From: Bimastos eiseni
Taxonomy: Eukaryota > Annelida > Clitellata > Crassiclitellata > Lumbricidae
DNA length: 64,000 nucleotides
Assembly: GCA_959347315.1 (NCBI GenBank)
Contig: OY365809.1
Location: forward strand, 1,076,148-1,140,147
Direction: 5' to 3'
Numbering within the stretch: position 1 is the first letter of the stretch; each line of letters opens with the position of its first letter. The translations under genes were made by a program, and so were the position numbers. Of the stretch, positions 11,336 to 23,035 are shown piece by piece. The notes beneath the pieces are model-generated. The model did no database searches, was not told the origin of the DNA, and saw nothing but the letters and a program-made list of their open reading frames with translations.

Positions 11336-11545
11336 ATGTATTAATGTGTATATATACATATACGGAGAAAGACAGAAAGACAGACGGACAGACGGGGAAT
11401 ATGACCAAGGGTTGAATGCATATTTATTGACACATTAAAAATTCACGACCGTTGAGCTCCGACGGCACACACACACACACGCACGCCCACCCTCATCGGC
11501 ATCGTCTTTCTCTTCTCTCTTTCTCTCTCTCTGTGGGAGAGACGC
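11283..11545. repeat. Mixed microsatellites
   Basis: (GTCT)n at 11290-11322 and (TC)n at 11322-11335, then (CA)n at 11467-11480 and CT-rich sequence at 11500-11535. A TA-rich segment lies between. Confidence 0.7.
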
Positions 11546-12682
11546 GGTATAGGTAGGACGCATTGCCACTACCACGTCCACCAACGCTATACCACCAAAA
11601 CCTTCGCCACAGCTGGTACGGAAGGCAGTCACAAGGAAAGGCGCCAAGCTGGTATTGCGTGGAAACGTTGCTTGAAGGTTATAAGCCAATTCGGGAAGTC
11701 AAAGCTGGACTCATAAGCCAGTTGGTAGTTGTCCGAACAGCTTCAGAAGATAGCAGTTATTGTTGAACGCGTGTGAACAGCTATGGAACGTGTGCATTGG
11801 ACTGTTGCTGTAAAGGATATAGAAAACATTTTAGCAGTTATTAGATAACTTAGGTTAAGTTGTGCCATAGAGCGCTAACAAACACAGCTATCGTTGTTTT
11901 CATATTCGACGGAGTGTGGCAGCAGTTAAACCTGCTTCAAGTAGCAGTTACACCTGTTAAAAGTAGCAGTTTAAACTGTTAGACTATTCTTGGAAGATGA
12001 TTGCATCTCATCTGCCTTTTCTCGACGTGTCTCGCTCCATGGTAACTGTGCTTGGATCTGTCGTTGACATCCACTGAAACGACGCCACGCTCGTGAATAA
12101 GCTGGTGCCCTACATGCGTGAAACTTAAGCGTAGCGCTATAGAAGCCTGGAGTTTACGATTACGAAAGCGTTAACCTGTCGGCCTGCGAGCGTTTATCGA
12201 CGAAATGTCACCACTGACTTCGTTTCAAGATTTGGGATTTCCTACGTCAAGAATTTAAGAACGAAGGTGAAAGGTCAAGGTACGAACCGTGCGCTGCTTA
12301 AAACTTATTATATAGCGCCCCTTGACTCAGCTACAGAAGATTGTAAACAGTTTGTTTGCAATTAGAACAGAATCATCGTTACGACGACGATGACGAAAAA
12401 GAATGATGGCAACGACCACAAGCCCTCGTGAATAAGCTGGTGCCCTGCGCTTGGCTATCGAATTGCGATTTAGAAGTTAGGAGATCAAGATTACAATGGT
12501 AATTATGATTACGACGATGAGGATGACGATGACGACGACGATAGTGATGATAACATTGAAATCCTGAGAACGGGGACCTTGACCTTCATCATCGTCACCC
12601 ACCACGTGACATTGCCTCTGATATTTCTAGGAGGACACGTCTCCCATCCAATCCATTCATTTCCATCTCCTCCACGGTGCCA
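11546..12682. other. Upstream region of the zinc-finger gene
   Basis: No gene is seen. A unit containing CTCGTGAATAAGCTGGTGCCCT occurs at about 12090 and 12425, with a diverged third copy at about 48245, so it is an interspersed repeat. A possible 3' splice site (TATTTCTAG) ends at 12630, so the coding exon starting at 12683 may be preceded by a 5' UTR exon. Confidence 0.4.
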
Positions 12683-13270
12683 ATGGATGACGTCCAGGCT
12701 ACCTCGTCCACCCACTTCCAGCATCGTCGCTCCATGCCCTGCTCAGAGCCTCAGGGCGTCAAGGACCCGATGACCGGCATCACCGTCAAGGAAGAGACGG
12801 TCGACTTCGACCCCTCCTCGCCCGACCCTCTTCTCCTCCTCGCCGCCCAGATGCCCCTTCCTTCCCGCCGAAGGGCCTACACCCGATCGGGGAGAGGCAC
12901 GGCCGAGTCGAGCGTCTGCGAGGTCTGCCAGGGTGAGTTGAGCAGGTTCGATACTTTGCTTCAACACAAGCTGCTCCACTTCAACACAACGCATGTCTGC
13001 TACGTCTGCGATACGTACTTCGTCAGCGTTGAGAACCTCATGCTACACATGAGTGGAGTCCATCGAGATATTCTGGGGGTCTACCCAAAGGGAGATGCCT
13101 TCGTCTGTCCAATCTGTATCCAGAGGTTCTCGTCCAGTAAGTCCCTCCTACGCCACCAGAACCTCCACGCCCGTAAGGAGGACTTCAGCTGCACCATCTG
13201 TGCGCTAGATCTACTCGGGTGCCGAGCCCTACTCACGCACCTCAGCAGCGCTCATCACAAGGACATGAAG
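12683..13270 (+). CDS. Zinc-finger gene exon 1 (fingers 1-4)
   Basis: Codes for 196 residues ending HHKDMK. Contains an acidic/Pro stretch followed by four C2H2 fingers in close succession. The donor AAG|GTCAGT at 13271 is strong; reading through it adds only VSY before a stop. Confidence 0.72.
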
Positions 13271-15291
13271 GTCAGTTACTAAGTCCTATCTCATAAATTA
13301 ACGATCCATTCAACATAAATCAAATCTTATATAATGTTGAGACTTTTAAAATGTAACGCGTTAGTAGTGATGTAGGCCTACCTGTAACATACTGGAGGTG
13401 GTGGTGGTGCTGGGGGTCGCAGTATTGATGAGAAACTGGAGAGAGACACAGGCGGACAGACAGGCGGACAGACCTAGAAACCGAGCTCCAGACAGACAAA
13501 GACGGATAAAGACAGAGTGAGCGAGCTACAAGATGAGAGGTAAATACCAAGAGAGAGAGAGACAGAGACAGAGAGAGACAGAGAGAGAGAGAGAGAGACA
13601 TGGAGACAGACACAAAGAGAGAGAGAGTGAGGCGCAGACAGACGGATGGCGAGGCTGCGTGCCTGTGATAAATCTGCGTCATGCATGGACTGCTGCAGGT
13701 GAAGATCCAGAGCCTGTTTATCTGTATCGACTGTCGATCGGTCTTCACTAGCCGTGACTCCTACGCCTTCCACATGATGATGAGGGCACAGAACGAGTCC
13801 TGCGACACTCCCCTGCACGACACACACCAGTTCAACCCATCTTCCGACACCAAGCAGCTCCTCCCACCCCCTGACACCACCCCCAATCTCCACCACCCTC
13901 CTGTACACCCTCATCCCTCACCGCATCAGCAACGTCCCAACGGAGACTCCTACCACTCGTCCAGATCCGCCTCCCAAAGAATCGCCTCAGAGGACGGCAT
14001 TCGGACGGGGACTTTCGTCTCCCCGCTGAACCTCAGTCTGGCCCAGCGAGGTCCGTTCGCCTCCGGCGATGACGTGGGACTAAGCCGAAGGGATCGGTTT
14101 CATCAGACGAGTCCGGGAGGACACGACCAAGAAGACCCAGGAACGGACTCTAGGGCAAGAAACGGGAATGGATCGACGACAGAATTTGCAGGACTCTCTG
14201 GAATGATCCCCCGCCAGACTTTGACGGACTCTGTGGGACTTTCGGCCACAGAGTCGAAAGGCAACTCCGATTACGATCGGGTGATGTCCAGGTGGTATTT
14301 CGAGGCGAACCACCTCCAGGAAGCCACGACGACCACCACCGGAGGCACAAGGCCACTCCCAAAGTCCTTGCACAAGAGGAGCAAATCGGCGCAAGTGAAC
14401 GACGGACAGACGGCCACCAGTGGTCAGTCTAAGCGTTTCCGGTCATCCGAAAGCGCGCCACCGGAAGTGATGAAACACGGGAACGCGCAGAAGACGAACG
14501 ACGGGGACGATTGCTGTAGCAATGCGTTTCCCGCTCGGCTGAGTCCGAGCGGAAACGCGGAATTGCGAAAGAATAGGGACGATGAAGACGACGCGGAAGA
14601 AGAGGAGGAAGAGGAACACTTTCGGGACAGTCGCTCGGTGACGAAATCCCCGCCAGACGTCGCTAGTTATGTCGGCGACGCAAACCAAGAACGCTTGGAA
14701 AAGAGAAGGGGAGAGACGGAGCTAGAGAAATACAGAGGAAGCGAGGGAGAAGGAGGAGGGGCAGGACAAGGAGGAGGAGATGAGGGAGGAGGTGGCGTGG
14801 GATCGTTTCCCTTTGAGTTGTGTCGCGATGCGTTCGGGTTTCGCGGTCGCATGATGCCCCAGCATCATCGCTACCAGTACCACCATCCTCAACAGCAGCA
14901 GAACCAGGCGCGAACGGACAAGCTGCCCCTCACTGGATCTACTGCGTCCAACGGTTGGGAAAGCGTTGACGGTGCGAAGCCTCGCTTCCAGACACCTCGC
15001 TTCTCCTCGGGTCACCTGGTGCCGATGCCGCGCGATGCCAAGAATACCGGGCACTGCGGAGGTGGAGGTCTTGGGGGAGACCATGCCTCGGCCGAGGACA
15101 TTCTGTCCTTCGTTGGGGCCAATAGGGACAGCCTGATGATGTGTAGGCATTGTAACATCGTCTACACGGACCAGATCATTTATTACCTTCACATGGGTCT
15201 TCACAACCTCAACAACCCGTGGCAGTGCAACCTGTGCGGAAAGGTCTGCACGAACGCGCAACAGTTCTCGTCGCATGTCATCCACTACTGA
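12683..15291 (+). CDS. C2H2 zinc-finger transcription factor with an Ikaros/Hunchback-like C-terminal finger pair
   Basis: Two exons, 12683-13270 and 13699-15291, join in phase 0 (AAG|GTCAGT donor, CTGCTGCAG acceptor) to give 726 aa. Four fingers lie at about residues 79-99, 106-127, 142-162 and 170-191. A fifth finger (CIDCRSVFTSRDSYAFHMMM, then a Cys) opens exon 2 as a C2HC variant. A long disordered, Ser/Asn/Glu/Gly-rich middle follows. Two fingers at 678-726 (CRHCNIVYTDQIIYYLHMGL, then CNLCGKVCTNAQQFSSHVIH) end the protein. The YxLHMGxH pattern is that of the dimerisation fingers of Ikaros, Hunchback and TRPS1 proteins. Expected role is a nuclear DNA-binding regulator. Exact orthology is not settled; the start ATG is chosen as first in frame and an upstream exon is possible. 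Confidence 0.75.
13440..13640. repeat. GACA/GAGA-rich tract in the zinc-finger gene intron
   Basis: Imperfect GACAGA and GAGAGA runs fill the middle of the 428-bp intron. They produce spurious Ser/Leu-rich and Arg/Glu-rich open frames. Confidence 0.75.
13699..15291 (+). CDS. Zinc-finger gene exon 2 (C2HC finger, disordered linker, C-terminal finger pair)
   Basis: Codes for 530 residues. The unusual fifth finger spans its start. An acidic run of Glu lies at about 14585-14625, a Gly/Glu-rich run at 14745-14800, and a His/Gln-rich run at 14875-14910. The frame ends with the two dimerisation-type fingers, and the TGA follows the last His-Tyr by one codon. Confidence 0.75.
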   Translation: MKIQSLFICIDCRSVFTSRDSYAFHMMMRAQNESCDTPLHDTHQFNPSSDTKQLLPPPDTTPNLHHPPVHPHPSPHQQRPNGDSYHSSRSASQRIASEDGIRTGTFVSPLNLSLAQRGPFASGDDVGLSRRDRFHQTSPGGHDQEDPGTDSRARNGNGSTTEFAGLSGMIPRQTLTDSVGLSATESKGNSDYDRVMSRWYFEANHLQEATTTTTGGTRPLPKSLHKRSKSAQVNDGQTATSGQSKRFRSSESAPPEVMKHGNAQKTNDGDDCCSNAFPARLSPSGNAELRKNRDDEDDAEEEEEEEHFRDSRSVTKSPPDVASYVGDANQERLEKRRGETELEKYRGSEGEGGGAGQGGGDEGGGGVGSFPFELCRDAFGFRGRMMPQHHRYQYHHPQQQQNQARTDKLPLTGSTASNGWESVDGAKPRFQTPRFSSGHLVPMPRDAKNTGHCGGGGLGGDHASAEDILSFVGANRDSLMMCRHCNIVYTDQIIYYLHMGLHNLNNPWQCNLCGKVCTNAQQFSSHVIHY

Positions 15292-18200
15292 GCGATCGAA
15301 ACCATCTGTCACATTGTATCCCGTGCTGAATAGTCTATCGATCTTCTGAATAGTTCTCATCGCACGCCATCAGCAACGATGCAACAAGAAACTGAACGTA
15401 ATGGAACGTAACGGACAATTTCAGTCAGTAACATTGCATCATGTGCAGAAAGGTCTGTCGGTATAACAGGAACAGTGGTCACCACACGCCGTCCAGCACT
15501 GGCCGGTCGTAAATCGATCATCTCAGACGATAGTGCTGCAATATGCCAAGCAAATTTCTGTCGACTGCAACGGCCATTGTTGTGAAAAGCGGTCGGTAAA
15601 CTCTTGGATCCAGCATAGAAAGTGATGAAGACGTGATCGGGTGAAACCCAGATTGCAAATTTACTGTGTGTAAGCCATTGCTAGCGAAAGACTGGACTAT
15701 TACACTTTATTTGACGTCAACCAGGAACAAAATAACTTAATGTATTGTGAAAACAGGGTCTCTAAAATGGGCTCATGTTTTACATCAGATTAAAGATTTT
15801 AAATGGGGAGAATTTGAATTGAATTTACATGAATTTAATATAACGCCCCTTCAAGGCGACGACTCAGAGGTACTCCCGATCCAGGATCGAGCAAAACGAA
15901 CAGTCTTGCATTTAATCGACACCTCATCAGAGGGTGCCTTAGGAATGGAGTGGATGACCGGAGGCCATTTCACGCTCTAGGGCAAGCAATGGATAACGCC
16001 CTGGACTATGTCATGGTTGTGCGAGCAAAAAGTACAAAACGATTATGTTGAGAGGTTGAACGCAAAGACCGGCGACCCGGACATGCTGTGACAGGAACAA
16101 TTAGGGATTTCAAATAGACTGGAGCCCAATCAAATAGTCAGCTCCATAAAAACGAATATAGTCTGAAGTGAATGGAAGAGATGGACAAGTGTAGAAATAT
16201 TAGCTTGCGCAGTTTGTAACTAGGTCACGTCACTCACGTGCATAGGCGAGTAAACTGCGTCCACTCCATGGGACCGCGTACGTCTGCGTAAGTCGAGGCG
16301 ATTAAACAACATTATCGTATTGACGTTGTTTTATTCGAACCCTGTTATTACAGATTAATATTTTAGCCAACCTGAGCTTTAGATTGCATATTGAACTGCT
16401 GTGTTGCCGTTAATACTAGTGGCCATGTGACGTTGCAATTGCAAAGGATTAAGTCATCGCATATTCAGATCCCAAGCGAAGCCAAACTGTAGGCGTACTG
16501 CATTATTGATGCAAATTACGTTGTACCCCAGACAGACCAAAATGCATCACGCGCCCTAGTTATGCGGTTCATTCGTCAGTGTCCCATCGTTTAACCATTA
16601 ACATTTTCCGGCAATTACGGGACTTAGGCTTACACACAGCACAGGCTATTATAATTTATAAGACCATGGTTATACGTTATAGAAAAACGGAATTTAGCAA
16701 TAAAATGTGACAGCTGACGTCGAACTGTTTTAATCGGCCCAATTAATGGCTGCAGTAACGTAAAATTGGTTTCGACGAATTTTTGCGCACAGAAACCTTG
16801 CGGAAAAGCACGGCTATAAATGAAAACAAAGAAAATAGGAAAAGCAAATCTACGACAGCAGCCGGCGTCTGGTCTGTCTGCCGCAATAACATTAATCTAT
16901 ATCAATAATGCAGTTGCCTCGGCCTATCGTTTATCTTCGTGGAGACAGCTGGAGTGCATGGCCAAGGGACGACAAAAGCCTACTAATGGCAAAGAGCTTG
17001 TGATGACAATGCTTTATAATACAAGATTATTTATGAAGATTCTGCTGTTATTGAAAGCACTGAACTAGTCTTAGCCAGCGGGCTCGTGCAAAAGCATAAG
17101 CAGCTATAGATGTCCAGCAAAGCGACTCTATTCCTATCGAGGATTCGAAGTATACATATATAGGCTAAGAGCCAAACTCATCGCAACCGTAAAGTCCAAA
17201 CTTATACCCGACGGCAGAGCGTAGGGACCCAGCTTAATCACGAGCGCTGCGTCAGAGACTCAGAGGTGTTGTCAAAAAGGGTAGCTCGAAGGAGGTTAAA
17301 CTACGAGTTCGGTTGTATGAGGTTTTCAATATCATTATGCAAAAAGCAATCAACCAATCTGTAAATCAATCTCGAGATTTCTACAACGCCTGAAAAGCGA
17401 TGTTACGGGAGCCAGCTTTTGTTACTAGTCGCTAAGTCAAAACATACTGAACAGGTAGGGTCAAGGTCAAGATCCAGATTGACGGTAAAACTAACGGTAA
17501 TCTATCGTTTTTGGAATTTATTACAAAGTTATTTCAACGTTATTCAATGTTAAAATAATAAGCAAAAGCAGCGTGAATAAAAATTTTGTGGGATGAAAAT
17601 TAAATAAAAGGAACCTAAAGTTGGCATTCCCGAACTCTGTTTAGTTCCTTTCCTAAGCAGAATAAGTAAATAAATAAGTATTATTGTATTTATTTACTAC
17701 AACAAACTGCTTAGCATATTGGCCAGGTCCTCACTGAATAACTGACTTCGGCTTTTATATATATATATATATGTACATGACATTTAATTTAAATCGAATT
17801 AACTTAAGCGTTCTTGTCCAAAACGTCTTCCTCTTTTCGTTGTCAGCCATAGGGATAATTGGGTCATGCAGTTTCATAGTATACGGTTGTGGTCTCAGCG
17901 GTGAAAGGAATGGGCTCATCACATGGCCATCATCAAGCAGAACAGCTGAAAAGTCCGCCTTTCTACATACATGTAAATTATGTAATTGCTCGATGGAAGG
18001 TTTGTCCTCAGGAAGATAATACAGTCGTATCAAACGGTCTAACCTCGGACTGTAGTCTACCACGCTCCTGCGCCCTGCAAAGCTCAGTGTTTGTGTGTGC
18101 GTGTGTGTGACAGTGTGTGTGTGTGTGTATGTCTGTGTCACTGTGAGTGTAAGTCTGTTCCATCGAGTATGTGCGTGTGTGACAGTGTGTGTGTCAGTCT

Positions 18201-18640
18201 GTGCTTGCGTGTCTGTTTGTCCAAGTGAATTCGAACCGTGTTTCTTCAATTGCTCAACTTAGCCTCATTCATCCTGTTAGTAGCGATCTCTAAGAGCGTC
18301 GGTAGTCTATATGCCTAGCGCCAACTGACAACGCGTGATGGTATGAACAGCGTCTGAGAACTACGCCTCCTGTCGTCCAATTCATCGAACGTCTCTAACG
18401 GATCGCTTTTGTAACACACGACAACTCCAACGCCCGCATTAGATACTCAGCATCGCCTTTTCAATCCCCAGGTGGCGCAGAATTAATGCATCGTGCTGGA
18501 TTTGGTTATTCCGGCTATTATAGAGTAAATTAGGAAGTTAGAAACTGGTGTCGAATTACGAGCTTTGTTTTGAAGGACTGGACAGCTGGCTAATTGTCAT
18601 CACCGGTATAATTCACAATGGAATTGATGTTTTATTCACA

Positions 18641-18680
<40 letters not shown>
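15292..18680. other. Gene-free stretch downstream of the zinc-finger gene
   Basis: Probably begins with the 3' UTR; an AATAAA at 16699-16704 is a possible but distant poly(A) signal. A copy of the GCCCCTTCAAG-type interspersed repeat lies at 15835-15990. (GT)n tracts lie at 18090-18200 and (CA)n/(TA)n at 18643-18686. No further exon is recognisable. Confidence 0.45.
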
Positions 18681-18686
<6 letters not shown>

Positions 18687-18688
18687 TA

Positions 18689-18923
18689 CAGGCAATGTGT
18701 CAAACTAGGGATTTTGTAAAATGCCTAGGCAATTATTTTGTAAAACCTTAACTCTACACGAACCCTAACCCTGCACTAACCCTACAATAAACCTAACAAT
18801 TACCCTAACCCTGACCCTAACTCTAATCCTAACCCTAAATGGGTGTTTTACACATTGCCTGAAATCTAAGAAATCAGGCATTTTACAATATCCCTGTTTC
18901 AAGGCCGTTTGACACATTGCCTG
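18689..18923. mobile_element. Terminal-inverted-repeat element containing telomere-like repeats
   Basis: Starts CAGGCAATGTGTCAAAC and ends with its reverse complement GTTTGACACATTGCCTG. A second inner inverted pair (TTGTAAAATGCCT and AGGCATTTTACAA) is also present. Between them lies a degenerate run of CCCTAA-type units at about 18745-18838. The flanks are TTA and TAA; no clear target-site duplication was found. Confidence 0.55.
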
Positions 18924-19395
18924 TAAGTAGCCTACATAATATTTATATACCGTTGTACACAGAAAATAGTTACCTGACGAAAATCATTGGAATAGAAATG
19001 CAAGCGTTTCTATCCAGACTGTTAGACTGATCATTGAGTAAGAAACAAACTTACTTTGTTATTGGTTGAGTGACGACATCCTAAAAAGTGTCGCAGGCCA
19101 AACAATTCGTAGCATACCTGCATGTAACTTGGCTGCGCCAGTCCAAAGCGTTTAGAAAGAAGGGCGACGCTAATCATCTTTGTTAATTATGAGTCTTTTT
19201 ATGACAAGGCGCTGCAGAACAAAAATTACATGAATAAAGCCCGGAAAAATTAGGAAGGCAAATGATAAAAACTAAAGGAAGCTGCACAATAGCGAGAAAT
19301 TAAACAATCACATTTACTGTAACGTTATCTGTAGCTCACTGTTGTTCTCGAATCACAATGACACATTATATCGATCATTCAATCACTGTCGCTGC

Positions 19396-19824
19396 CACAC
19401 TATAAATTACCTATAGTATACATATATAGGCCTATGATAGGTAAATACTTTAAGACACCTTAACAAGTAGATTAACATTCCGTTTGAATGGTGTAGGCCT
19501 ACTTGTACTCGGAATTGTAGGTGACTACATGTGGCCAACCACATAACCATTAGATTGTTCCAAAACCTTGAAATATATTATATATTATTATATACTATTA
19601 TATATATATATATATATCAAAGAAATTGCTCTGATACGGCAGATGACCAGAACGGTAACCTAAGACGGAGACCAATCCCAAGACCGTTCTTTTAAGACCA
19701 AGACCGACGCAGTCGAGACCAAGACCAAGACCGATGGTCCGAGACCAAGACCGATGCATTCGAGACCAAGACCGCAGTTTTCTGGTCTCAAGACCAAGAC
19801 CGCGGTCTCGAGACCACATCCCTG
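19396..19824 (+). mobile_element. Interspersed DNA-transposon-like repeat, family B copy 2
   Basis: Closely related to 2416-2937, ending in GAGACCAAGACC units and GGTCTCGAGACCACATCCCTG in outline. A (TA)n expansion at 19590-19617 interrupts the shared part. Non-coding. Confidence 0.5.
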
Positions 19825-20366
19825 CGTCAATGATGGTATTCAGTGTTGACGTAGGTCTGCCCCAGTAACACCTCTGCAACTATAGGTCTACTCTTCATTC
19901 TTTTAGGAATTGTTTCGCGTTAACGTTTTAACGACTTTTCCGTTTAGCAATGTATAGGCATATTATGACACATGTAGCCTATAATGATACGGAATTATTA
20001 TTGTCAACTTGATGTACTTCAATTTCAATCAAATACCCTCCGATCAAATACATGCTTCGTTGACACTAACTCTATTTCTGGGTTCGTTAAAAAACGACTA
20101 TTACAGAAATAATTTTAAAGTGGTGATTACACGCCTCTGAATGGCGATTAACGGACGCTATAAATATTGATTACTCATTTTCAGTGTATTAAAATGGAAT
20201 CAATAACAACACAAAATGAAGAAAGAAAAGACAACATAAAGATAAAGGATTAAAACTACATATGAAATTGAACTGAAATGTAACAGATTCTGAAGACGTC
20301 AACAACCTTTGTTGCTATAAGATGTCGTTAAACTGTTGATTAATTAATAATCAGTGTATTATATTG

Positions 20367-20532
20367 CAGAGTTGAATGGTCTCAGGACAGTGTCTCGGAA
20401 GCCTGTTGTATCGGTCTCGCGGTAGTGTCTCGACTCTCGAATTTTTAGATATTGTCTTGAAGTGAAAATCTTGTTCTGTATCGAATAAGCGGTCTCGATA
20501 AGTTTCGCGTTAACTGTCTTAAAATCTTGCGC
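20367..20532 (+). mobile_element. Truncated family A hAT-type element
   Basis: Begins CAGAGTTGAATGGTCTC and matches the first ~200 bp of the copies at 8321 and 57241, through the block CTTAAAATCTTGCGC. The right half and right terminus are missing. Confidence 0.6.
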
Positions 20533-21920
20533 TAGAAACTGAAACCGAAATCTACGAGAAACGGTAATTCTGGTTAACGCGCGAGTAGACCCCTAAGCCG
20601 CCGCCGTCTGCCACCAGCGCCAAATTTTTTGGTCCCGCCGAAAATAATTCGGCGTCAGCAGTCCCAATTGTAAGAAAACCTAGCCGCCGAATACTTTTTG
20701 GCTCAATTTCGGATACACGCTTGTCAGTTGCATACTACGCGTAAGTCCATTTTTGTTTGTGTGTGATTCTATGGCCTTGGAGACTGACTTATTCTTAAAC
20801 TTGACCCTCTATCAATATAATAAATCTATGTAGCCTATAATTGCGCACACAAATAAATCGGATTTTCGGACCCCTTCCCCTTTTGCTTCGCGTTCATTTT
20901 ATGGACCCTCCTCATGCGTACGCACATCTGAGCTCTACCCAAACCCCATTACGTAGTCCAAATATCTATACACATCCATAACACATTTTTGATTTAATTG
21001 TACGCTATTTATTTTATTAAGCTTGCGTCATATTTAATAGCTCAAATTTGCTAACTATTATAAAGAAATAAAAGAAATAAAAATAAGCAGGAATATAGTC
21101 TGTGATTGGGTTTACAGCTATAATTTTAATAGTCCTTATTGTGAACGTCCTAATCCAGGGTGTCTACAGAATAAAGCTAACAAAATTCCAGTATTTTTCC
21201 AGTATTTCAAGTATTTCTTTTAACATATTTCAAGTATAATTCTTGCGGAAATTTTACACATAGATCATGTATATTAAGTACACAATAATTGATGTACTGA
21301 GCAAATGTTCATCTGTTACTAAATTTACAATAATAAGAGGAGCATGATGGTCAGCTCCAACCAACGCTGACCATTGTGTCATTCACCTAATAATTGTAAC
21401 GACGTAAATTGCACTGTTCATGAACTGAGCGACTCACTATAGTTATTACTATACTGATCATAAATTAGATGAAGCATTCCGATAACATTATCAGAAGGCA
21501 CAATAATTATTATATAAGATTTGTATAGTGATTTTAAACATCTTTATTTTTAAAATCCCTATAAATATAATAATATATATATTTATAGGGATTTTAAAAA
21601 TAAAGATTTTAAAAATCGCTATAAAAAAATATATAAAAAATATATATTTTTTATAAAAAAATATATAAAAAATATATTTTTTTTTGACTTTAATATAAAT
21701 GCAAATAATATCTAGATGCAGCATTCCGATAACATTATCAGAAGGCACAATATTTATTATAGTATATCGTTAACACACTCAAAATAGAAATTGAAGGAAC
21801 ATCTATAAAAGTCAATTTTTCAATATAACCTAAATAACTGCAACAGCTCGATGAAAACCTTATATAGTATACTACCTAGTCTACAATGAGTCAATGACCC
21901 CAATCAGCATGCTCCTTTCA

Positions 21921-22250
21921 TCATTGTAAATTCTTTGTGGCATGAGGAATTGTTTCTGACTTTACTCGCCATTGCAATGTTTGCTGAGTATTGCTTTCTG
22001 GAGAACGAAGCAAAGCGCCCATGTGCTTCTTCCCCTTTTCGTGTGACACAACAGCACTGACGCCCATGTTAGCAACGTAAAAGTCTGCTTTACACAGCGT
22101 GCAACATGCTCTAGAACTATCTCCTTTCTTCTTTTCTAGCCAACTCCAGCTTGGATGCTTGCTTAGATCCAACCAATCATCAACAAACTTTGTCTTATTC
22201 CTCGGCTTCATCGTTAAAATTTCATGAACAAAGTCGTATTTCACAGTCAC
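21921..22250 (-). pseudogene. Transposase N-terminal zinc-finger fragment
   Basis: An open frame of 109 residues with the pattern C-x2-C ... H-x4-H (CTLCKADFYVANMGVSAVVS, then HEKGKKH), preceded by KFVDDWLDLSKHPSWSWL. This is the layout of BED-like DNA-binding fingers at the N terminus of transposases. There is no downstream catalytic domain. It lies inside the 21156-22925 element and ends shortly after the finger, so it is a remnant or a captured DNA-binding part. Confidence 0.5.
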
Positions 22251-22529
22251 ATAACGTTGAGGTGATAAATAGCAGGAAATTTATATTTAGAAATAGTATC
22301 TGTTGTTACCACTAATCATCACCTGCAAATAGCAAACCATGTTCACATGTTATCTATAAGGTTACTGAATAAGAACTGCATATTTTAATTTAATATAGGT
22401 AATATTTTTTAAATATGGGGATGATGCATGATTTTGTTTAGCTATATATGTACAGTACGTTCGACACAGGCTTCCTAAAGTTTTGTAGCATAATATTTAT
22501 CTACAATAACTCTCTCTGAGATCCATTTG

Positions 22530-22815
22530 AAGAGGTCTTAGCTTCCATTTATTGGGCAGGGTCGCTACTCCCTGAGATCTGTAAGACTACCCAGAAATAC
22601 ACTTCAAGAACTGACTATATTAAAAAAGTTTTAGCTGCCATTTATTGGGCAGGGTCACTGCTCCCTGAGATCTGTAAGAGACCCTGACTACCCAGAAATA
22701 CATTCAAGGACTTACAATTAAAAAAGTTTTAGCTGTTATTTATTGGGCAGGATCGCTACTCTCTGAGATCTGTAAGAGATCCTGACTAAGACTACCCAAA
22801 AATAGATTTAGAGAA
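22530..22815. repeat. Three tandem ~105-bp units inside the transposon
   Basis: Each unit carries TTTATTGGGCAGG, CTCTGAGATCTGTAAGA or CCCTGAGATCTGTAAGA, and GACTACCCAGAAATA or close variants. They lie head to tail. Confidence 0.75.
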
Positions 22816-23035
22816 CTTAATTTTTTTCCAGTATAAATTTCAGAATTCCAGTATTTTTCCAGTATTTCCAGTATAAAAAAAATTCCAGTACTTTTCCAGT
22901 AATTCCAGTACCTGTAGACACCCTGTAATCAGACAGCTATATTTGTCGACGTACATATTTTTCTGGACCCACTCCCGCCACCATACGCAGAATCCCCGAA
23001 ATTCAAAACCCCTCGCTGCGTACGTAATATGTGGA

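Larger units (their letters stand above)
21156..22925. mobile_element. 1.77 kb DNA transposon with 14-bp terminal inverted repeats
   Basis: The left end CAGGGTGTCTACAG is mirrored exactly by the right end CTGTAGACACCCTG. TAATC flanks both sides (21151-21155 and 22926-22930), read as a 5-bp target-site duplication. Subterminal TTCCAGTATTT units repeat at both ends. The interior holds one zinc-finger-like open frame (21921-22250, minus) and a three-fold tandem repeat. The TIR looks hAT-like, but hAT elements duplicate 8 bp, so the superfamily is left open. It lacks a transposase catalytic domain and is non-autonomous. Confidence 0.75.
20860..23035 (-). mobile_element. Interspersed repeat, family C copy 2, split by a transposon
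   Basis: The reverse complement of the two ends (20860-21155 and 22926-23035) aligns in order with 3120-3600. The intervening 1770 bp is a separate transposon. The break point falls at TAATC, which corresponds to TAATT in the uninterrupted copy. Confidence 0.55.

Noticed and set aside
12509..12724. Minus-strand frame ending in poly-Ser
   Set aside because: Low-complexity antisense frame over the zinc-finger gene start.
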